A stretch of 16,607 nucleotides of DNA from an uncultured Bacillus sp. (GTDB lineage Bacteria; Bacillota; Bacilli; Bacillales; Cytobacillaceae), in contig CALCRD010000347.1 of assembly GCA_937894355.1 (NCBI GenBank), positions 1 to 16,607 of the forward strand. The letters run 5' to 3'. Below, piece after piece: positions 13,207 to 16,607 of this stretch. The position numbers and the translations under genes are program-made. The notes below the pieces were generated by a model. That model saw only the letters and a list, made by a program, of their open reading frames with translations. It ran no database searches and had not been told where the DNA came from. Position 1 is the first letter of the stretch, and every line of letters begins with the position of its first letter.

Positions 13207-13476
13207 CAGTGAGCAGGTACGCTTCGCGGTCACTGCTGTAAAAATATGGTAAGTAATGCTAGTGAATTATGCGATGCACAATGGATCTCTGCGTAGCTTA
13301 TGATGACGTACCCTCCCATGTCTCTGGGCATCTATGTGCCTACATTCCTTCGTTCGGTCTAGTCATAAGGCAGAGGCTAGCGAAGCTCCCTTAGGGACTC
13401 AAGGTCGAATGGAAAAAATAGTGCCAGCTTCTCCGTGTCATCCTGTTGTCTAGTCTGTTGAGGGGATGTAGAACTT
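13207..13476 (-). ncRNA. Candidate guide (bridge) RNA region of the IS110 element
   Basis: About 270 bp downstream of the transposase carry no ORF but are richer in GC than the surroundings and full of short hairpins: CAGTGA/TCACTG (13207-13235), CCCA/TGGG near 13315-13328, GGCA/TGCC near 13328-13340, and a long one at 13450-13499. GTCTAGTC occurs twice (13357-13364 and 13448-13455). IS110-family recombinases are known to use a structured RNA made from a noncoding end of the element; in the IS1111 group it lies 3' of the gene. The location fits, but transcription and guide loops cannot be shown from sequence alone. Confidence 0.35.
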
Positions 13477-13499
13477 TTACATAGCCTCTGCGAGACTAG
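13450..13499. repeat. Long imperfect hairpin across the transposase 3' end
   Basis: Three stacked stems pair in order: CTAGTCT with AGACTAG, GAGG with CCTC, and ATGTA with TACAT, closing a loop of 7 nt with small internal loops. The hairpin includes the last codons of the transposase. No T-run follows on either strand, so it is more likely an RNA or DNA recognition structure than a terminator. Confidence 0.6.
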
Positions 13500-14753
13500 G
13501 AATATCCTTCATCATTCGCTGTGCGTCAAACGCTTTGTGCTTTGTGCTGATTCCATATAAAACTTTTATTAGCTTTCCGCATAGAACCACGATGGATTGC
13601 TTCTTTCGTAACGGGTTAACCTGACGGTTAGTGTAATACTCATGAAGCTTTCTAAAGGCTTCGTTGTGGCGAATCATTGGCATCATTACTCGGAAAAGGA
13701 GGCGCGAAGCTTTCTTCTGCCACGTTTAGATATACGTTTTTGACCTCTGTGTTGACCGGATGAGTTTTCACGTAACGTTAATCCCGCAAGCTTAATAATT
13801 TGGCGTGGATCATCGTAGTGTGAGAAACTCCCAATTTCAGCTAAAAGGTCGACAATTGTTGTATCGCCCAGTCCTGGGACCGTTGTGAGCCATTCATATT
13901 CCACAGTTGTTTTAACAAGATCAACTAACTGCTGTGTGATCCTTTCTATTTCTTGTTCTAACTGATTGTAACGCCGGACGAGTGTGGCAATTTCATAACG
14001 GGCCATCTCACGTCCTTCTGTTACGCCGATAGATGTAGCTGCGACTTCAATTAGACGCTTTGTTTTTGGCTTCTGAGGAGATTTCATCCCCTCTACTTTT
14101 TTGAATAATATGAGCACTTCATCAACTTGTTTCTGATGTAGGTCACTCGGGAAAGGGGTGCATTCGAGTGCAGCCAAAGCCATTTTTCCGAACTTCGGAA
14201 ATACTTGATTAAATTCAGGAAAATAGCGATCTAGCCAACGAATCATCATGTTTTTAACAGCACCAAATTCCTCAACTAACTTTTCCCGAAACGTTGAGCC
14301 AACACGGAGTTCAGCTTCCATGTCTTTCAAAATACGTGGGTAGCTGAAACGTCCATCTTTGACAAGTCTAGCGATTACAAGGGCATCCTTACGGTCGTGT
14401 TTGGTAGGTAGATTATCATCTAGCTCCTTTGAACGCTTGACATGCATAGGATTAGTCATGACAAGTGGAATACCTCGTTCTTGAAGAAAATAGGCTAAAT
14501 TGAGCCAATAATGGCCCGTAGGTTCGATTCCAACTATGACTTCCGTTTTCTCGGATTCTTTCAAAGCAGCCAAAATCCGTTTGTAGAAAAGTTCAAAGCC
14601 GTCTCTGGATTGTGAAACTGAGAAAGATTTTTGGAGCACTCGACCTCGATCATCTACAAAGCATGCATAATGTGTACGTTTTGCAATATCGATACCGATG
14701 ACAAGCGTTTTTTCGGTGACTTGATTAATTTTTTGATTTTGTTTAAAATCCAT
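13477..14753 (-). pseudogene. IS110-family transposase (DEDD recombinase), frameshifted
   Basis: The product of about 420 residues is split. The first 355 residues run from ATG 14753 to TAA at 13686-13688. The N-terminal RuvC-like domain carries the DEDD residues: D22 (GIDIAKRTHYA), E77 (GIEPTG), and D120 and D123 (KHDRKDALVIARL). After a coiled-coil linker, the C-terminal Transposase_20 domain has VPGLGDTT and ENSSGQHRG, with S331 or S332 as the likely catalytic serine. The frame then runs out after RRKLRASFSE. The expected continuation, RVMMPMIRHNEAFRKLH to SLAEAM, is in another frame, ending at 13477. Restoring one base near 13700-13706 would give the usual LRALLFRVMM, so a one-base deletion is likely. 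No standard slippery heptamer is present. The copy is probably inactive unless complemented. Confidence 0.88.
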
Positions 14754-14760
14754 TATGGAG

Positions 14761-14829
14761 TCCCTCCTTGGTTAAAAAATTAGGGGTCAATTTCTGCAGA
14801 TTTTGACACCCCGTATCATACCAAGAGGG
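14761..14829 (-). promoter_or_regulatory. Nested hairpin sequestering the transposase ribosome binding site
   Basis: Read on the minus strand, ACCAAGGAGGG with the AAGGAGGG ribosome binding site pairs with CCCTCTTGGT about 50 nt upstream (one bulged base). It encloses a second stem, GGGGTCAA with TTGACACCCC (one bulge). Transcripts entering from outside the element would fold and hide the site, as known for IS10 and IS50 against read-through. It may alternatively be part of the recombination end. Confidence 0.55.
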
Positions 14830-15163
14830 CTCTTTGTTGTTCAAGCCCCGAAAATCCTTCTAACAGGAATGCTCTCTTTTACAATGGTAAAAAGGTATAA
14901 TAATACTATATTGAAAAAATAAAGATACTTATCGAAATAATCTCCTTATAATTTTGAAAAGCCTGCATAATAAAATTTAGGATGTTGTGGTTTCATCTGA
15001 AGGGGAATGTGTTTCATTATCGTTATTTCCTTAGATTTATTTTTAGAGAATTAATAGGCAATAAATAATTTTACATAAGAGATAGGTCGGAAGTTGTGGA
15101 TTCTTTTATTAGTATAGGAAATAATGAAATACACTGAAATCTCTCGATATTGGAGTGTCAGCA
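14830..15163 (+). other. Noncoding interval between the IS and the CoiA-like gene
   Basis: No gene was recognised. TATAAT occurs near 14896, in a context (AATGGTAAAA) that resembles the promoter at 8186-8214, but no good -35 is spaced correctly. GGAGTG at 15152-15157 serves the next gene. Confidence 0.5.
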
Positions 15164-16607
15164 ATGTACAAAGCCATGTTTAAAGGTGTAAGTATAAACA
15201 TATTAAGTGAAAAATATGCAAACCAAAGGGATTGGTTAAAAGCCGAGAAAAATAAAGATTTATTTTTGTGTCCCATATGCGGGGGGAGCGTAACTTTACA
15301 TTGGGCTATGCCAGCCAGGAGAACGCCCCATTTTAAACATAAACACCTAACAAATTGCATTTATGAACAGCATGGAGAAGGTCAGGAGCATTTGGAAGGG
15401 AAAAAGCAGCTGTATTATTACTTTGTTAAATTGCTAAGCCACAAAGCCAAATCAATTGAATTAGAAGAATATATACCCGAGACTGGACAGATAGCTGATA
15501 TATTAATTGAATTTTATAACGGTAAAAAGTGGGCTATTGAATATCAGCGGTCTAATATACCAACTGCTGAAATTTTGAAAAGGAAAGAGTTATATTCTAA
15601 TGCAAACATTAGGGATATTTGGATTGTAGGTGAAAATGTGATAAAAGAAATTGGACTCTCTACTTGTAGTATTTCGAATGTTGGACAAGCTCTGCTCCAT
15701 CCATTTTGTGGTGAAACATCACTTATATCATTTGAACCCCATTCGAATCAGGTAAATATCTTTAGGGGATTAAACAGTCTTAATAATCGTACGTATACCT
15801 TTAATAAACACTATCTTTATTCGTTAGAATCTATTGGATTCAATTTATGGGGAGAAATATTCTGTTTGGACGATTATCTCGAATTAAAGAACAGAGTTAC
15901 CAATAATGATTATATTGATATAAGTCTTCAATTTCCTTTTGTAATAAAAGATGTATATAAAAGTGAAATTCCAGGATTTAATTTCAAGTTCCGCACTTCA
16001 TATATATATAAAGAAGTAATCGATTCTGAGAATATTCCCGAATTTACTCATATTAAGATTGCTTCGCCTCTAAACCGTATAGTTCCTGTAGAAATGAAAT
16101 CAATAATATTGTTTGGTTTTTTTCTGTATGATCATAAAGATCCTGCCGAAAGAGACCAGTTGATTATTACAGGACTTATAAGAAGTCTATGGGAGAAAGA
16201 TTTAAATAAAAAAACTAGAAACAATCTTAATAATTCCCAGAATTTCATGGATAATATCGTTGTACAAGGATATTTTATTTGGGCTTTACAGGATATATAT
16301 GAAAACAAGTTCCAAACAGAAAAGGAATTTGAAAAGGATTTAGAATATAGTAACATGGCTCGTCCAATACCCTTTTCACTGCGGAATAACCGATTTAAAA
16401 AACATAGAATGATTAGCAAAGAATTTGTCAAAGAAGATAATAATAAAATCATAAGATTGGAGGATTGTTTGCTTATACTCTTAAAAATCGCTAAATTTCA
16501 TGTTGACTCGATGAATATATTAGATGTTGCCCTTGAAAATCAAATAATGTTGCCAAATGAGTTGGAATCTGATTTCACAATAAAAACTCTTGATAATATT
16601 GTTAAAA
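15164..16607 (+). CDS. CoiA-like PD-(D/E)XK nuclease-family protein (3' end outside window)
   Basis: The frame is open from ATG 15164 (GGAGTG 6 nt upstream) to the window end, at least 481 residues. The N-terminus has the CoiA-type metal site: FLCPICGGSV (C36, C39), TPHFKHK (H56, H59) and NCIYE (C65), then EHLEGKKQLYYYF. The nuclease core follows: an ELEEYIPE strand, GQIADILIEF with D112, and KKWAIEYQRS with E126-x-Q128. Next come R140 in LKRKELY and IRDIWIVG. E-x-Q in place of E-x-K is the normal form in CoiA relatives. CoiA acts on incoming DNA during transformation in streptococci; plasmid-borne relatives are of unknown role. The ~300 residues after the core are unlike short CoiA proteins. 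Confidence 0.78.
   Translation, partial: MYKAMFKGVSINILSEKYANQRDWLKAEKNKDLFLCPICGGSVTLHWAMPARRTPHFKHKHLTNCIYEQHGEGQEHLEGKKQLYYYFVKLLSHKAKSIELEEYIPETGQIADILIEFYNGKKWAIEYQRSNIPTAEILKRKELYSNANIRDIWIVGENVIKEIGLSTCSISNVGQALLHPFCGETSLISFEPHSNQVNIFRGLNSLNNRTYTFNKHYLYSLESIGFNLWGEIFCLDDYLELKNRVTNNDYIDISLQFPFVIKDVYKSEIPGFNFKFRTSYIYKEVIDSENIPEFTHIKIASPLNRIVPVEMKSIILFGFFLYDHKDPAERDQLIITGLIRSLWEKDLNKKTRNNLNNSQNFMDNIVVQGYFIWALQDIYENKFQTEKEFEKDLEYSNMARPIPFSLRNNRFKKHRMISKEFVKEDNNKIIRLEDCLLILLKIAKFHVDSMNILDVALENQIMLPNELESDFTIKTLDNIVK

Larger units (their letters stand above)
13207..14829 (-). mobile_element. IS110-family insertion sequence, transposase frameshifted
   Basis: The element is recognised from its IS110-type transposase on the minus strand, with structured noncoding DNA at both ends. 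The limits given are the outermost hairpins that I can see (CAGTGA/TCACTG at 13207-13235, and the nested stem ending 14829). IS110 elements often lack terminal inverted repeats and target duplications, so the true ends cannot be fixed here. No clear terminal inverted repeat was found. The interior has visibly higher GC than the flanks, consistent with recent arrival. Confidence 0.75.

Noticed and set aside
15109..15360. 83-codon minus-strand ORF
   Set aside because: Antisense shadow of the CoiA-like gene, which has clear family motifs on the plus strand.

Overview
The window reads as accessory DNA of a low-GC Gram-positive bacterium of the Bacillus group. The base composition is AT-rich, most genes carry strong AGGAGG-type ribosome binding sites, several start with TTG or GTG, and many end in compact rho-independent terminators. 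There are no ribosomal, tRNA or core metabolic genes. DNA-processing genes, small unknown genes, gene remnants, an insertion sequence and likely defence or stability genes point to a large plasmid or an integrated plasmid- or phage-like element. The sequence alone does not say which.

Region 1 (1-4.7 kb) is a compact plus-strand DNA-metabolism block: a primase-type CHC2 zinc-finger protein, single-stranded DNA-binding protein (SSB), a RecB/Cas4-like PD-(D/E)XK nuclease with an Fe-S cysteine signature, two unknown proteins, a terminator, a DUF3846 protein, a DNA methyltransferase with a C-terminal winged-helix-like region, and small unknown genes. Several of these overlap or nearly touch and look co-transcribed.

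Region 2 (4.7-6.9 kb) holds fast-evolving small genes. A 253-residue protein with a zinc-binding motif at each end is followed by a second copy of only its two ends, now two separate small ORFs. A coiled-coil gene is followed by a repeated copy of its leader whose ATG has become ATA, leading into an ORF with in-frame stops.

Region 3 (6.9-10.0 kb) carries an Abi_2/HEPN abortive-infection protein, a protein with a C-x2-C...VGSxC motif, an HNH-AP2 endonuclease-like protein with one altered active-site position, and a remnant of a radical-SAM peptide maturase still followed by its terminator.

Region 4 (10.0-13.2 kb) is gene-poor and eroded. It has a frameshifted two-CxxC mini-protein, short protein-like remnants on both strands, a small minus-strand gene, a two-gene operon resembling a toxin-antitoxin pair (HTH protein plus a DUF6516/TumE-like protein), and a decayed copy of the 3' end of the region 1 methyltransferase gene.

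Region 5 (13.2-14.8 kb) is an IS110-family element on the minus strand. Its transposase is broken by a one-base frameshift. It has about 270 bp of structured 3' noncoding DNA and a nested hairpin that buries the transposase ribosome binding site. Region 6 (15.2 kb to the end) is a CoiA-like nuclease gene that runs off the window.

The clearest unexpected results come from self-comparison: the methyltransferase relic, the split zinc-protein duplication, the ATA-start leader duplication, and the poly-A frameshift. I did not find a convincing complete new multi-gene system. The best candidate for functional follow-up is the HTH plus TumE-like pair.
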